Source: Candidatus Heimdallarchaeota archaeon (lineage in GTDB: Archaea; Asgardarchaeota; Heimdallarchaeia; JABLTI01). From it: DNA of 48,091 nucleotides. The DNA lies in assembly GCA_018238155.1 (NCBI GenBank), contig JABCTZ010000040.1:1-48091 (forward strand), in the 5' to 3' direction. Below are positions 36,712 to 46,244 of the stretch, piece after piece; positions within the stretch are counted from its first letter, which is position 1; each line of letters starts with the position of its first letter. A program made the position numbers and the translations under genes. The notes beneath the pieces are model-generated. The model did no database searches, was not told the origin of the DNA, and saw only the letters and a program-made list of their open reading frames with translations.

Positions 36712-38541
36712 TTGAGCAAAACAAGAATTCTTCTAATCGATGATGACAAAGAGTTTTTGGAACAAATGAAAGCCTATATTGAAGAATTCCATCCGGAAAT
36801 TAAAATTTCTGCTTGTTCATCTACAAAAGAAGCTCTGGTGTTAATTAAGAAAGTATCATTTGCTACAATAGTTTCTGCTTACCATATGCCCTCTATTGAT
36901 GGTTTGGCTTTTCTAACTCAATTAAGGAATGCCGGAAGTAGAACTCCTTTTATTTTGTTCACTGCTCATGGTAGTGAAGAAGTTGCTATAAAATCATTGA
37001 ATTTTGGAGCCGATTTCTACTTACAAAAAAGTGTTGACCCTGAGAGTCAGTTCCCTAAATTGCTTCATTTTATTGAACATGCAATTACCAAGAAGCAAAC
37101 AGAAGATGCCTTGTTAGTTAATGAGCGTCGTTTTACTGATTTTGCCAAGAATGCTATTGAATGGCTCTGGGAAACGGATTCCAAAGGTAAGTATATTTTT
37201 TCTAGTTCTGCTATTGAAACAATTCTTGGTTATACTATTGAAGAAATACTCGAGAAGCATTTTTATGATTTGTTCCATCCTGATGATAAAAAATCTCTGG
37301 AAGAAAGTTCAGCTGAAATCATCAAAGGAAAGAAAGCTTTCTTTAGAACTATTGATAGATGCTTACACAAGAATGGCTCTGAAGTTTGGTTATTATCCAG
37401 TGGTGTTCCAATTCTCGGTAAGAGAGGTAAGCTTCTTGGTTATCGAGGTATAGATTCTGAGATATCCGAAATTATGAAAGCCGATCGAGCGCTCAAGGAA
37501 AGCGAGAACAATTTCCGTCTTCTTGCTGAAAAAGCCTCTGATTTTATTTGGACAATGAATTTGAACTTTGAACTTACTTATGCTAATCCTTTTGTTGAGC
37601 AATTCTTGGGTTTCACTCCTGAAGAGACGACTAAACTTACAGCAGCTGATTTGCTCTCACCAAGCTCCTTTAAGGATGCAATGTTTAGCTTTGAGGATGA
37701 GATGAGAATTGAATTATTACCTGATAGGGACTTGAAGCGAACTCGAACATTAGAGATGGAATGCCTCCGTAAAGATGGTTCCTTTATCTGGGGTGAAAGC
37801 AATTTTTCCTTTCTTCGTGGACCTAAAGGTGCAGTTATTGGTATTTTAGGTGTTACTCGTGACATTACTTCCAGAAAGCAAATGGAACAAAAGGTGAAAA
37901 AACAGCAACAACAAATTTTGGAGCAGAAAAATGAGCTTGACTTATTTGCCGGAACAATTGCTCATGATTTGCGTGGAAAATTACAAGCAGTCTCCCTTTA
38001 CAATGAAATGGATGATCATAGAAATCAAGCTTTTATTGCCAAACAAATTGATGAAATGACCCTATTTGTTACCAACCTTTTTCTTTATGCCAAGAAAGGA
38101 GAATTCATTGGCGAAGAGTCAGAGATTGATCTAAAAGTCCTTGTTGAAAGAATGGTTGCTAGGCATAATTCAGATCCATCGAAGCAAGAAGTATTGGTAA
38201 AGAAGCTTCCAACAATAGTTGGAGATCCAATTCGATTTGCTCAACTTTTTGATAACTTGATACGAAATGTTGTGAAACATTCAGCTGCAACAAAAGTAGA
38301 GATCTATTCACAAGAGGATAAAAAGGGTTATCGAATTTTCATTCGAGATAATGGCAAAGGAATATCGCTAGAAAATAGGCAAAAAATAATTAAAACATTG
38401 ACAACGAAAGAATATTCTTCTTTTGGATTTTTAATTATCTCGAAAATAGTTCAAGCATATTGTGGTGATATTGTTATTGAGAGTGCAGAAGGAAAAGGGA
38501 CCACAGTGATTATTTCTTTTCCAAAAGAATGCACAAAATGA
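36712..38541 (+). CDS. Hybrid histidine kinase (degenerate receiver, two PAS, HisKA-like, HATPase)
   Basis: The 609-residue cytoplasmic protein has a receiver domain (1-120), two PAS domains (about 140-260 and 270-400), a short coiled coil, a histidine box AHDLRGKLQ (H418) and a HATPase domain with NLIRNVVKHS, DNGKGIS and GKGTTVIISFP. The receiver keeps the acidic pocket (IDDDKE), the Thr (LFTAHG) and the Lys (YLQKS), but the phospho-acceptor position reads VSAYHMP instead of VSDY-x-MP: Ala56 replaces Asp. So the receiver cannot be phosphorylated in the normal way. The start is a TTG at 36712 with GAGGGTGAT seven bases upstream; an in-frame ATG at 36607 lacks such a site. No membrane segment is present, so it senses a cytoplasmic signal through PAS. 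Confidence 0.9.
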   Translation: MSKTRILLIDDDKEFLEQMKAYIEEFHPEIKISACSSTKEALVLIKKVSFATIVSAYHMPSIDGLAFLTQLRNAGSRTPFILFTAHGSEEVAIKSLNFGADFYLQKSVDPESQFPKLLHFIEHAITKKQTEDALLVNERRFTDFAKNAIEWLWETDSKGKYIFSSSAIETILGYTIEEILEKHFYDLFHPDDKKSLEESSAEIIKGKKAFFRTIDRCLHKNGSEVWLLSSGVPILGKRGKLLGYRGIDSEISEIMKADRALKESENNFRLLAEKASDFIWTMNLNFELTYANPFVEQFLGFTPEETTKLTAADLLSPSSFKDAMFSFEDEMRIELLPDRDLKRTRTLEMECLRKDGSFIWGESNFSFLRGPKGAVIGILGVTRDITSRKQMEQKVKKQQQQILEQKNELDLFAGTIAHDLRGKLQAVSLYNEMDDHRNQAFIAKQIDEMTLFVTNLFLYAKKGEFIGEESEIDLKVLVERMVARHNSDPSKQEVLVKKLPTIVGDPIRFAQLFDNLIRNVVKHSAATKVEIYSQEDKKGYRIFIRDNGKGISLENRQKIIKTLTTKEYSSFGFLIISKIVQAYCGDIVIESAEGKGTTVIISFPKECTK

Positions 38542-38633
38542 ATCAAAAAATAAGCATTTAATATATTAGTTAATTTAAGAGCTTAGATTATTAAAAACAA
38601 ACGTTTTTAGAATTATTTGGCACTCTATTTATC

Positions 38634-39257
38634 ATGCACTCTGAATTATCGACTCTGTACCGTTTAAAGAGGAAGGACGCAAAAAAAGCTGCAGCAGTTT
38701 TTTCACGTGCGTTCCAGGACGATTTACTGGCACAAGTTATGCTCCCGGATGAAGATTTTAGGCGAAAGACCCTACCAACCTATTTTACATATCGAATTAC
38801 CTATGGTATTCTTTATGGTGAGGTTTATGCCCCTTCTCCAGCAATAGAAGGTTTGTCTGTCTGGTACCTAAGCGATCAATACCAAATGACCAATTGGCGA
38901 AATATGCTTGCAGGTGGAATGAAGTTGATGTTCAGTGTGGATAAAGAAACACTAAATCGTATGAATGCCATTGGGCACTATACTACCGAGTTGCGAAATA
39001 ATTACACTTCTGAAAAGTATTGGTACCTTGCACCGATTGGCATTGACCCTTCTTTCCAAGGAAAAGGTTTGGCTAGTAAACTGATGCGTGCTATGCTTGC
39101 TCGCATTGACTCTGAAAAGCTAATAACTCTACTGGAAACCCAAGATGAAAACAACGTTAAAATCTATAATAGATATGGTTTTGAAGTTGTCAAAGAAACT
39201 ACTTTACTTGATACGGATGTCCCCCATTGGTTGATGAGTAGACCTACTAGTGAATAG
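38634..39257 (+). CDS. GNAT-family N-acetyltransferase
   Basis: The 207-residue protein has KYWYLAPIGIDPSFQGKGLASKLMRAMLARID, the GNAT strand-beta4/acetyl-CoA loop (Q-x-K-G-x-A). ENNVKIYNRYGFEVVKET follows. The substrate is unknown. It stands alone with no operon partners, and the ATG follows an AT-rich stretch without a strong ribosome binding site, so the message may be leaderless. Confidence 0.85.
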   Translation: MHSELSTLYRLKRKDAKKAAAVFSRAFQDDLLAQVMLPDEDFRRKTLPTYFTYRITYGILYGEVYAPSPAIEGLSVWYLSDQYQMTNWRNMLAGGMKLMFSVDKETLNRMNAIGHYTTELRNNYTSEKYWYLAPIGIDPSFQGKGLASKLMRAMLARIDSEKLITLLETQDENNVKIYNRYGFEVVKETTLLDTDVPHWLMSRPTSE

Positions 39258-39352
39258 AACCCACAAGACTCTATTATTTCTAATGTCTTTCTTGAATACT
39301 TATATTTAAATATCTCAAGGAAGCATTTTCTCTTAGAGAAAAGTTTTTGGAA

Positions 39353-39970
39353 ATGGATAATTCGTTCTCATCAAATAAAAATTTAAAATCTGGAAAGAAG
39401 GTAAAAATTACTCAACGTTATGCTGTTTTTGTTTATTTTTCCATCAGCTACTATATTATTATGGCAGCCATAATAATTACATTAGTCGCAACTAAAATCT
39501 TTGATCCCTTATATCTAGGCATACTAATCTCTTTGATGCTCATATTCGGAATCACTTGTTGGGTTTCGGCATCTTCAGTGTTAATTGCCATCGATTGGAA
39601 TATGTTTGTGATAAGTTCTGATGGGATAAAATTCTGTGGGTTAACTAGAAGAAGGTTTTTCAAATGGAAAAACATTCGATCTTGCTCTCTAAAATACGAA
39701 AGGGAAATTAGATCTAATCTTAATGGAAGGAAGAGTTGGGTTTCCAAGCGGATATTAACCTTCAGGTTAACTCCTTTAGAAGGTGAAATCCAATCAATGG
39801 CTATTTCCTACAAACCAAAATTGCGTCCTATTTTTCGCTCGAAAAATGAGGAGGAAAAATTTTTAGCGCTCATACAAAGTATCATTGAATGTTTTGCTGT
39901 TGAACCTGTTGTAAATCGAGATACGTATCACTGGTATCTTCAAGAAGAAGATAATGAAGAGAAATCATAG
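39353..39970 (+). CDS. Membrane protein with PH-like cytoplasmic domain
   Basis: The 205-residue protein has two hydrophobic segments (about residues 25-48 and 54-80). A domain follows with the strand pattern of a bacterial/archaeal PH-like domain: MFVISSDGIKFCGLTRRRFFKWKNIRSCSLKYE, then RILTFRLTPLEG. The tail is acidic. I prefer the ATG at 39353 to the TTG two codons before it. Its function is unknown. Confidence 0.65.
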   Translation: MDNSFSSNKNLKSGKKVKITQRYAVFVYFSISYYIIMAAIIITLVATKIFDPLYLGILISLMLIFGITCWVSASSVLIAIDWNMFVISSDGIKFCGLTRRRFFKWKNIRSCSLKYEREIRSNLNGRKSWVSKRILTFRLTPLEGEIQSMAISYKPKLRPIFRSKNEEEKFLALIQSIIECFAVEPVVNRDTYHWYLQEEDNEEKS

Positions 39971-40056
39971 TAGAACACTCAGAATATTTTGATGAAGATA
40001 GAATAATCTTTAGTTAAAGCATTTGACTAAAAAGAACAACTCTCAGGATGGAGAGT

Positions 40057-41247
40057 TTATCTTTCCCTTCTTTTTAGCAGAGAGCTTGGTAATCTTCTGA
40101 CGAGTTTTTTCCAGGTAGTTTTGTAATCAATGTAACCAAAAATCGAATCAGTTAGTATAACCATTAGTTTTGGATCTTTTGAAGCTAGTTTTACAAAAAA
40201 TTCCATTTGATTATTACCCCTATAGAATATTCCTTGAAGCATCTTTGCATACTTGGATAAATCATGACCAAAATCATCAACCCAGCGTCGCTGATATTCT
40301 CGTAATGATTTTGCTGAAAAATCATTCTTTGAAAGAGCTTTAACGGCGGTTTCAGCAGCAAGCTTACCTGAAATTAATCCATAACAGATCCCTTCCCCTG
40401 AGAGAGCGGAAACCATCCAAGCAGCATCACCAATTATCATCACTCGATTAGCATAGGTTTTTTTTCTTGGAGCGGAAAATGGTATCAAATGCCCTCTTGG
40501 TTTTTCTGGTTTGAAATCTCCCAAGTTGAAATATTCTTTGGTCGTTTCAACGAATTTCTCAAATTCCACTCTTGCATGAGAAAGGTATTTCCTCGTACAG
40601 CCTATCCCGATATTTAATACCCCATTTTTCGGAAACACCCAACCGTACCCTCGAGACACGGGACCAAAGAAGAGACTGATAAATCTTTTTTTGGAAAAGT
40701 GTTTGTCTAACAAATCATTTGACATTGGAGTTTCTGAATTCATAGTAAGTGCAGTTGATTTTTGACTGTACATCCTCTTGAACCCAAACATCCTTGGGAG
40801 CTTTGAATTAACTCCATTAGCAATCACCAAAACCTTTCCTTGGTGAACAGATGTATCTGTAGTGATTTCTATACAGTTGGAACCATAATTCGCTTGTTTA
40901 ACATTTTCTTGTTTAAACTCAGCACCAGCTTCAATGGCTTTTTTCCTTAAATTATTATCAAAATCCTTTCGTGAAGCTAAATATGCAACATCTCCATCTC
41001 CACACCTAGCTTCGTATTTCAAGGAGGGAGAGACTATATGTAAACCGGCAATTCTATTTGAAGTTGAAAGTAGAATATCCTTTTCTGTTATCGTTTTTAG
41101 TACTTTTACCCCTAATGCTCCTCCACAAGCTTTGTCCCTTGGAAATTTCTGTTTATCTAATAGAAGAACATCTAAACCCTTTTTCGCAGCGGTATAAGCG
41201 CTCGTTGAACCCGCAGGACCGCTTCCAACAATTATCAAGTCTTTCAT
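40057..41247 (-). CDS. Geranylgeranyl-reductase-family flavoprotein
   Basis: This 396-residue FAD enzyme has IIVGSGPAGSTSAY (dinucleotide-binding, residues 5-18), then VLLLDKQKFPRDKACGG (the family signature), GYGWVFPK, and the second FAD motif MIIGDAAWMVSALSGEGI. Family members saturate the isoprenoid chains of archaeal lipids or quinones, acting on geranylgeranyl groups at the membrane. Archaea often carry several paralogues, so the exact substrate is uncertain. It is a single gene with a full-length product. Confidence 0.85.
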   Translation of the reverse strand: MKDLIIVGSGPAGSTSAYTAAKKGLDVLLLDKQKFPRDKACGGALGVKVLKTITEKDILLSTSNRIAGLHIVSPSLKYEARCGDGDVAYLASRKDFDNNLRKKAIEAGAEFKQENVKQANYGSNCIEITTDTSVHQGKVLVIANGVNSKLPRMFGFKRMYSQKSTALTMNSETPMSNDLLDKHFSKKRFISLFFGPVSRGYGWVFPKNGVLNIGIGCTRKYLSHARVEFEKFVETTKEYFNLGDFKPEKPRGHLIPFSAPRKKTYANRVMIIGDAAWMVSALSGEGICYGLISGKLAAETAVKALSKNDFSAKSLREYQRRWVDDFGHDLSKYAKMLQGIFYRGNNQMEFFVKLASKDPKLMVILTDSIFGYIDYKTTWKKLVRRLPSSLLKRRER

Positions 41248-41525
41248 TTGCTTTTCTCCTTTTCTTTGAAGTAGATTTCTTTGGTACCAATTAATTCATT
41301 ATAAATAATGATTTCTGAAAAAATCTTACTTTAGGATAATCTAATCGATTTTTTTAGTTAAATTTTTTGTTGAAAAGGAGGAGAATACAGAAACCAAAAT
41401 CTAAAAATTCACTTAAACGTTGTTGTTTCTGAAGAATAAATCATTTTTTTTAACTCACTTTCTAAAGGCGAATTCAAATTAATAAAGAATAATAAATTTG
41501 TTAGTAGAAGAATTGAGTGATTAGA

Positions 41526-41879
41526 ATGAAGATTTTACTAATTATTAATGATGCATCATACGGAACCGAAAAAGCATTCAATGCTATGCGGTTAGCCATG
41601 ACTTTGCAAAAAGAACACAAAGATGTAGAAGTAAATGTTTTTCTGCTTGCGGATGCCGTTACTTGTGCAATACCCAATCAGCAAACACCAGACGGATACT
41701 ATAATTTAGAGCGAATGTTGAAATCAGTTATTCGGAAAGGTGGGGAAATCAAGGCTTGTGGTGGCTGTCTCAATGCAAGAGGATTAAAAGAAGTTGGTTT
41801 AATTGAAGGCATAGAGAGTAGTACTATGACCCAACTAACACAATGGACGTATGATGCTGATAAAGTCATCACGTTCTGA
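41526..41879 (+). CDS. DsrE/DsrF-like small protein
   Basis: The 117-residue protein begins KILLIINDASYGTEKAFNAMRLAM and later has KACGGCLNARGL. That is the DsrE fold with the conserved Cys region of the YchN/DsrE group. Such proteins handle sulfane sulfur in sulfur-transfer chains or act as small trimeric or hexameric carriers. The ATG at 41526 is preceded by AGTGAT, which beats the GTG three codons upstream. Confidence 0.85.
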   Translation: MKILLIINDASYGTEKAFNAMRLAMTLQKEHKDVEVNVFLLADAVTCAIPNQQTPDGYYNLERMLKSVIRKGGEIKACGGCLNARGLKEVGLIEGIESSTMTQLTQWTYDADKVITF

Positions 41880-41953
41880 TAATTTGTGAAACAAGATAAG
41901 AAAAGGGAAAAGAAGAAATTTCAGCTGGACAAACAACTGAAATTTAATTCCTT

Positions 41954-42430
41954 TTATTCATAAATCCTTACAGGAGGAGAGGGCAAAACGTATGGAAATG
42001 AGAAATGCATCTGATGAAAGAGCCAACTATTGCTCTCAGAATCCAACACAGCAGTGAACCTAAAGGGAAAAATATACTTGTCACCTTTCTTTGTGTGATT
42101 AAGATAGAAGGTAGCAGAACTAATAATATCCCACATCTTATCATCAGGATTTTTATCTTGATTTTCAATATTATTTTTAATTTGGGCTTGCATCCATTGA
42201 TAAACATCTGAAGATTGCAATTCCATAGTCAATTTACCTGTCATACTAATCCAGGCAACAGCATCTTTTACATTGATTTTAGCGTCTTTATAATCGTAAC
42301 TCCAAATACCAGGGCTATTCCAATCGCTTAGGAAAATTTCTTTGGCACCTGTAGAACCATACTTCCATTCCTTATAGGCAGTACCAATAATAAGAGATCC
42401 ATCACTAGGAGTATGGAATTGCTTTATCAT
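41954..42430 (-). CDS. SnoaL/NTF2-like protein
   Basis: This 158-residue protein has the cone-shaped NTF2/SnoaL-like pattern: an opening helix-strand, VAWISMTGKLTM in the middle, and FRFTAVLDSESNSWLFHQMHFS close to the end, as in SnoaL-type proteins that end in W-x-F/I-H-Q-H-F/x-S. Possible ligand binding or an enzymatic pocket cannot be assigned. It stands alone, convergent with the DsrE gene. Confidence 0.7.
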   Translation of the reverse strand: MIKQFHTPSDGSLIIGTAYKEWKYGSTGAKEIFLSDWNSPGIWSYDYKDAKINVKDAVAWISMTGKLTMELQSSDVYQWMQAQIKNNIENQDKNPDDKMWDIISSATFYLNHTKKGDKYIFPFRFTAVLDSESNSWLFHQMHFSFPYVLPSPPVRIYE

Positions 42431-42660
42431 TAGACATTTTCTTCACAAACTGAATTTTCATCTATATTGGTAATAGATGGTCACCTATAAAAAATAAATT
42501 GAGGAATAGTGACCACTCGAAAATTAACAGAACAGAAAAAGCAATCAAAGATATTCCTCAAATATGATACCCTCAACCTCTATTCTATAGAAAACATTGG
42601 TATCAAAATTACTGAAAATAGTACTGTTTTTTTATCATAAAAAACAATAGTACATTATGA

Positions 42661-42798
42661 GAGAAAGCAATAGAAAATTTAGTGGAAGCAACAGAATTAT
42701 ATCTCGAGGAATTCCCAATGACAACAGATAGGCACACCATAATCACTACTTTTGAAATTTCACCAAAGGGAGTAGATAAGATTGCCAAAGTTTAAACC
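42661..42798 (+). pseudogene. HicB-like antitoxin remnant
   Basis: A 45-codon frame lacking a start reads EKAIENLVEATELYLEEFP, matching the helix that ends the HicB domain (EAIENIKEAIELYLEE in typical members), and closes at 42798. The preceding codon in this frame is a stop, so the N-terminal strands of HicB are gone. An internal ATG at 42718 is the only possible start. It overlaps the next frame by 17 bases, as hicB and hicA genes often do. Confidence 0.5.
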
Positions 42799-42982
42799 TG
42801 TTCCTGAGGAAGTAGTAGAAAAAAATGACCAAAGATTCTTGTGTAGAGTAGTCCAAGGAAAGTTAATAATAGAAAGGATAGCTTCTGTTGAAGAACTACT
42901 AGAGAAACCAGCAAAAGTCACAATTACCTTTGAAGAATTCAAAGAACATAGAAGGAAGTTAAGCAGGGAAGCAGAACAATGA
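42782..42982 (+). CDS. Small protein in HicA position, probably degenerate
   Basis: A 66-residue frame starts with a TTG and reads LPKFKPVPEEVVEK, like the opening of HicA toxins (MPKLKPVS-x-x-VIK). It lacks the GSH active-site motif; instead GKLIIER appears. The C-terminal half (SVEELLEKPAKVTITFEEFKEHRRK) looks more like an antitoxin tail. It may be a chimeric or decayed toxin-antitoxin gene. Confidence that it is expressed is low. Confidence 0.35.
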   Translation: MPKFKPVPEEVVEKNDQRFLCRVVQGKLIIERIASVEELLEKPAKVTITFEEFKEHRRKLSREAEQ

Positions 42983-43075
42983 TGTTATTTGTGTAACTCT
43001 AAATGAGTGATTTTGGAAAAGTGTTCGAGGCTATTCGTTAGTAATAAAGAGCCATTAAAGAACTATCAAGCACAA

Positions 43076-43279
43076 TTACTTCCCTCGAGTGGAACGTTTC
43101 AAGGCATCAATTTCTTCAGTAGGAATGTCAGCCCAAACACCAGCAAGACCAATAAGGTCCATAATATTAGGTTTTTCAAGGAGGCGTTTGATGAAAGTAC
43201 TAAAGGATTCATCTGAAGGTTTCTTATCTTTGAGAAGCTCATAAACTTCAGAGGTTAAACTAACAGATCTATAACCCAT
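43076..43279 (-). CDS. Orphan VapB-like antitoxin (DUF217 type)
   Basis: The 67-residue protein reads YRSVSLTSEVYELLKDKK then ESFSTFIKRLLEKP, the ribbon-helix-helix of archaeal VapB antitoxins of the DUF217 family. Its C terminus (LIGLAGVWADIPTEEID) normally wraps a PIN toxin. No VapC gene follows; the next 90 bases contain only the end of the converging small frame. So it is an orphan, or it neutralises a toxin encoded elsewhere. The ATG at 43279 follows GGATTG. Confidence 0.7.
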   Translation of the reverse strand: MGYRSVSLTSEVYELLKDKKPSDESFSTFIKRLLEKPNIMDLIGLAGVWADIPTEEIDALKRSTRGK

Positions 43280-43483
43280 GGAAATCAATCCTATAAGATA
43301 TAATAATGGATAAAATATTTAATCACATCGGTTAAAAAGAGAAGGTTACGAAGTATTTTCAATATAAGATTGAAGCAAGAGGATTAACTGATGACAAACT
43401 GGGAACTTCTAATTAGGTTACAATATTTGACTTTTTTTATTTTAATCATTGACCAAAAACAATGGCAACATTGTGTACCTCAC

Positions 43484-43966
43484 TTAGCTTTTTAGTGAAG
43501 TAAATTTTGATTCATCGAATACCTCTCCTTTTTGTAATATCAGAGGTGGATCAAACACAGGATCAATTCGATGAAGACTTGACATTCTTAACAAGTTTTT
43601 ATCATTAGTAGCAATCGTTTCAACATCTTTTGTTAGCATACTCGCTAATATTAGGCAATCTCGTCCACCAACTCCTTTACTTCGATTTGACTTGAAAAAC
43701 TCTAACGCTATTAACATAATACCATTATCGACAGGCACAAAGGTGATATTTTCCTGGGTCACCCATTTTAAAATTAGCTTTTCTGTGGAGATTTTGTCTA
43801 ATTTGGGAACCGCATAGAGATTATGGGAGACTTCAAGGGGGATTATCGTACTAAGCATAATTTATTCATTTGCCAAGATTCCTTCGAACCATTTCTGAAC
43901 ACTGGTATTTTCTATGGCATTGGAATCAAAATAATAGAACCAGATTTGACTGTCAATTTTAATCAT
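43484..43966 (-). pseudogene. PIN-domain toxin interrupted by an in-frame stop
   Basis: From the ATG at 43966, which follows GGAGGAAACTCGTG, the frame reads MIKIDSQIWFYYFDSNAIE with the first PIN Asp at D5. It meets TAA at 43864-43862, then continues in the same frame for 125 more codons. The rest has the PIN C terminus: GVGGRDCLILASML with an Asp, and TNDKNLLRM, ending PPLILQKGEVFDES. Only one codon is wrong, so this is a nonsense-inactivated toxin of about 160 residues. An internal ATG at 43858 could give a fragment without D5. It is paired with the AbrB antitoxin 18 bases upstream. Confidence 0.8.
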
Positions 43967-43984
43967 CACGAGTTTCCTCCAAAC

Positions 43985-44215
43985 CTAAAACAATTTTTCT
44001 GTTGGAATGGAATCAGTAGTTAACTTTCTTAGTTTTTCTTGAAAAGATTCAAGCTCAGATTGAAGGTCGCCTAAGGATGTAGCTCGAAGTAAAACTAACC
44101 GCCCAGCTTCTACTTTAAGAAATAACTTGGAGCCTGGTTTGATGTTTAGTCTTTTACGAATTTCTTTAGGAATTAAAATTCTACCTTTTGTATCAACAAT
44201 TATATCAGAACCCAT
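43985..44215 (-). CDS. AbrB-type antitoxin, copy 1
   Basis: The 76-residue protein begins MGSDIIVDTKGRILIPKEIR, the swapped-hairpin AbrB/SpoVT DNA-binding domain, with KPGSKLFLKVE after it. The rest is a toxin-binding tail (LQSELESFQEKLRKLT) ending in IPTEKLF. It is nearly identical to the protein at 47553-47783. I chose the ATG at 44215; the frame continues upstream for 48 codons without family match. It lies 18 bases before the interrupted PIN gene and probably represses its own operon. Confidence 0.85.
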   Translation of the reverse strand: MGSDIIVDTKGRILIPKEIRKRLNIKPGSKLFLKVEAGRLVLLRATSLGDLQSELESFQEKLRKLTTDSIPTEKLF

Positions 44216-44440
44216 AAGAAGTCCACCAAGTGTACTGGGTGGAAATGAGAAGATAAATTTAACTGACGGATAAGTTAGTGGATTGAGAATTTCAGAAATT
44301 AAATTAGAAAAAATCTTTTCAAACTCACACAAGAGGAAAAAATTCATAAAGTTACACAAACACTCTGGGAAGAAATCAATGATTCATAATTAAACGTTTA
44401 AATACTAAGAAAAAACAAATTAATCTTGGACAGTTTAACT

Positions 44441-45772
44441 ATGAAAGGAGTTATTACCAGAGGAATATTATTTGGAATATTAATTCTAGTTGCTTTTAAC
44501 CAACCTCAATGTTATGTTGATGCTACTATCACTCAACAAGCAGAGAATGGATGGTCAAATTATCAAGCAATTAGTGACATTAACGATGTTAGCCCATTAC
44601 CAATTATGTTATATGACAACAATGATATGACATTCATTTTATGGCGGTCAAATAATGTAACTACAGCCAAGTCAACTTTTTGTTACAGAATTATATTTAA
44701 TAATGGAACACTAACCGATACAATGACCATTGCTGAATTTAGCTATGATCATCCCTATACTTCTATGGGGGTAAATACTCATGTAGCAGGTATCGATTAT
44801 CTTAACAGAATTAATTTTCTCTTTTACTACAAAACCAGTAGCAAATTCATTCATGTACGATATGAGGATCATGTTTGGGCAACGATTAGTGAGGTAGATA
44901 TCCCTTATAACCCAGTATGTTTAATGAACGATGAAAACAACAACCTGCGACTCATTTACAAAGTGATGGTAGATGATGTCGAGAATCTTTATGAAAAAAT
45001 CTTTGATGGGGAAAATTGGTCAGAAGAACAGCAAATTACCCCTCACCAAAAAACCGCTGATACTACAGTCATTTTTACTTATGCAACGGATTATGCAGCA
45101 GGAAAAGAAGGGAAAATAGCCATTGTTCTAACATATGCAGAATTTTTTACAAATGGTAGTTATAAAGAAGAAATTCACTGTTTACATCGCAAAAATAGCT
45201 GGCAACTTGATGTTATTGCAGAAAATGGTATGCTTCCAGGACCGACTTGCGATATTGATGAGACAGGAACTTTACACGTTGGCTATTTATCAGATTCCAA
45301 GGCTTACGAGATGTATTATCTAACGTATAATAGTTCTTGGTCAGAAGCAATCAAATTAAGTGTAACATGGCCATTAAGTTTTGGCAATATAGATCTATCT
45401 GTTTGTGGTTCATCAATCTTCTTACTAAATCCCACTGACAGAATTATAGATGCTACGCTGACTGGAGAAACGAGGATTTATGCTATAGAGGACGATACTT
45501 TAGTAGAGTTAGACTTTGTTCATACCAGTAATGAAACTTGTCCAGTCGAATATTCAACAGGTTTGGCAATACCAAATGAGAATTTTTATATCTTAACAAA
45601 TGAATATGACCAAGAAGATCCAACGAATTATACTTTATTCTTTGGTTATCAAACAAACTTCTTTACCTATCAAGAACTATCTATTTTTGAGATAAATTTG
45701 TATTTCTTTGGGGCAATTCTAATTGTTATGCCAATACTTATTTTTTATAAGAAGAGGAGAAAGAGCTACTAA
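44441..45772 (+). CDS. Exported protein with beta-propeller-like body and C-terminal anchor
   Basis: The 443-residue protein has a signal peptide (MKGVITRGILFGILILVAF) and a long beta-rich body with repeating W-S-x-x and D-x-x-G-x-L-H-V-G-Y elements (for example TCDIDETGTLHVGY). A C-terminal membrane segment ends in YKKRRKSY. These repeats resemble sialidase/BNR-like propellers, but I cannot name the family. It would be held outside the cell by the C-terminal anchor. The ATG at 44441 was chosen over a TTG five codons upstream. Confidence 0.75.
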   Translation: MKGVITRGILFGILILVAFNQPQCYVDATITQQAENGWSNYQAISDINDVSPLPIMLYDNNDMTFILWRSNNVTTAKSTFCYRIIFNNGTLTDTMTIAEFSYDHPYTSMGVNTHVAGIDYLNRINFLFYYKTSSKFIHVRYEDHVWATISEVDIPYNPVCLMNDENNNLRLIYKVMVDDVENLYEKIFDGENWSEEQQITPHQKTADTTVIFTYATDYAAGKEGKIAIVLTYAEFFTNGSYKEEIHCLHRKNSWQLDVIAENGMLPGPTCDIDETGTLHVGYLSDSKAYEMYYLTYNSSWSEAIKLSVTWPLSFGNIDLSVCGSSIFLLNPTDRIIDATLTGETRIYAIEDDTLVELDFVHTSNETCPVEYSTGLAIPNENFYILTNEYDQEDPTNYTLFFGYQTNFFTYQELSIFEINLYFFGAILIVMPILIFYKKRRKSY

Positions 45773-45964
45773 TTCTCCTTGTAATTTTTTTTACAGAAAC
45801 AAAAAATCTCTTCAAACTCACACTAATTCTATCTAACTCGAAAATTACACGAGGTTTGGGAAACAGCTTTACTTTTCTAATTTTAAAAAATTATTAATTG
45901 ATAGTTTGAATACTGATACTTTTAAAATAAATAATGAATATAATAAGATGAAAGGCAAATAATA

Positions 45965-46168
45965 ATGAAAATGATTACAAGGAAAAAAGGGAAGCGGATA
46001 ATAAAAAGGATAAATTTACCTTATTATGGGGAACGTAAGAAAATTAGTCTAATATTCTCACATACTTCATTTAAACTAACCGAGCAAACAGAAAGAGATC
46101 TAGAAATCATTCACAAAGTTCAACGTTTTGATTATCCTGTAAATTCAATGCCTAGTAAAATGAGTTGA
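45965..46168 (+). CDS. Small basic hypothetical protein
   Basis: This 67-residue, strongly basic frame (KKGKRIIKRINLPYYGERKK) has an ATG but no clear ribosome binding site and no match to a family I know. The LTEQTERDLEIIHKVQRFDYPVNSMPSKMS tail is compatible with a small DNA- or protein-binding peptide. It may also be chance coding. It is the only frame of note in the 840 bp around it. Confidence 0.3.
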   Translation: MKMITRKKGKRIIKRINLPYYGERKKISLIFSHTSFKLTEQTERDLEIIHKVQRFDYPVNSMPSKMS

Positions 46169-46244
46169 TGAATCTTATGCACTGGCAGCAAATAAAAATG
46201 AAAAAGATGGATGAAGAGTAATAGAAAATAGAAGAAAATAATTG

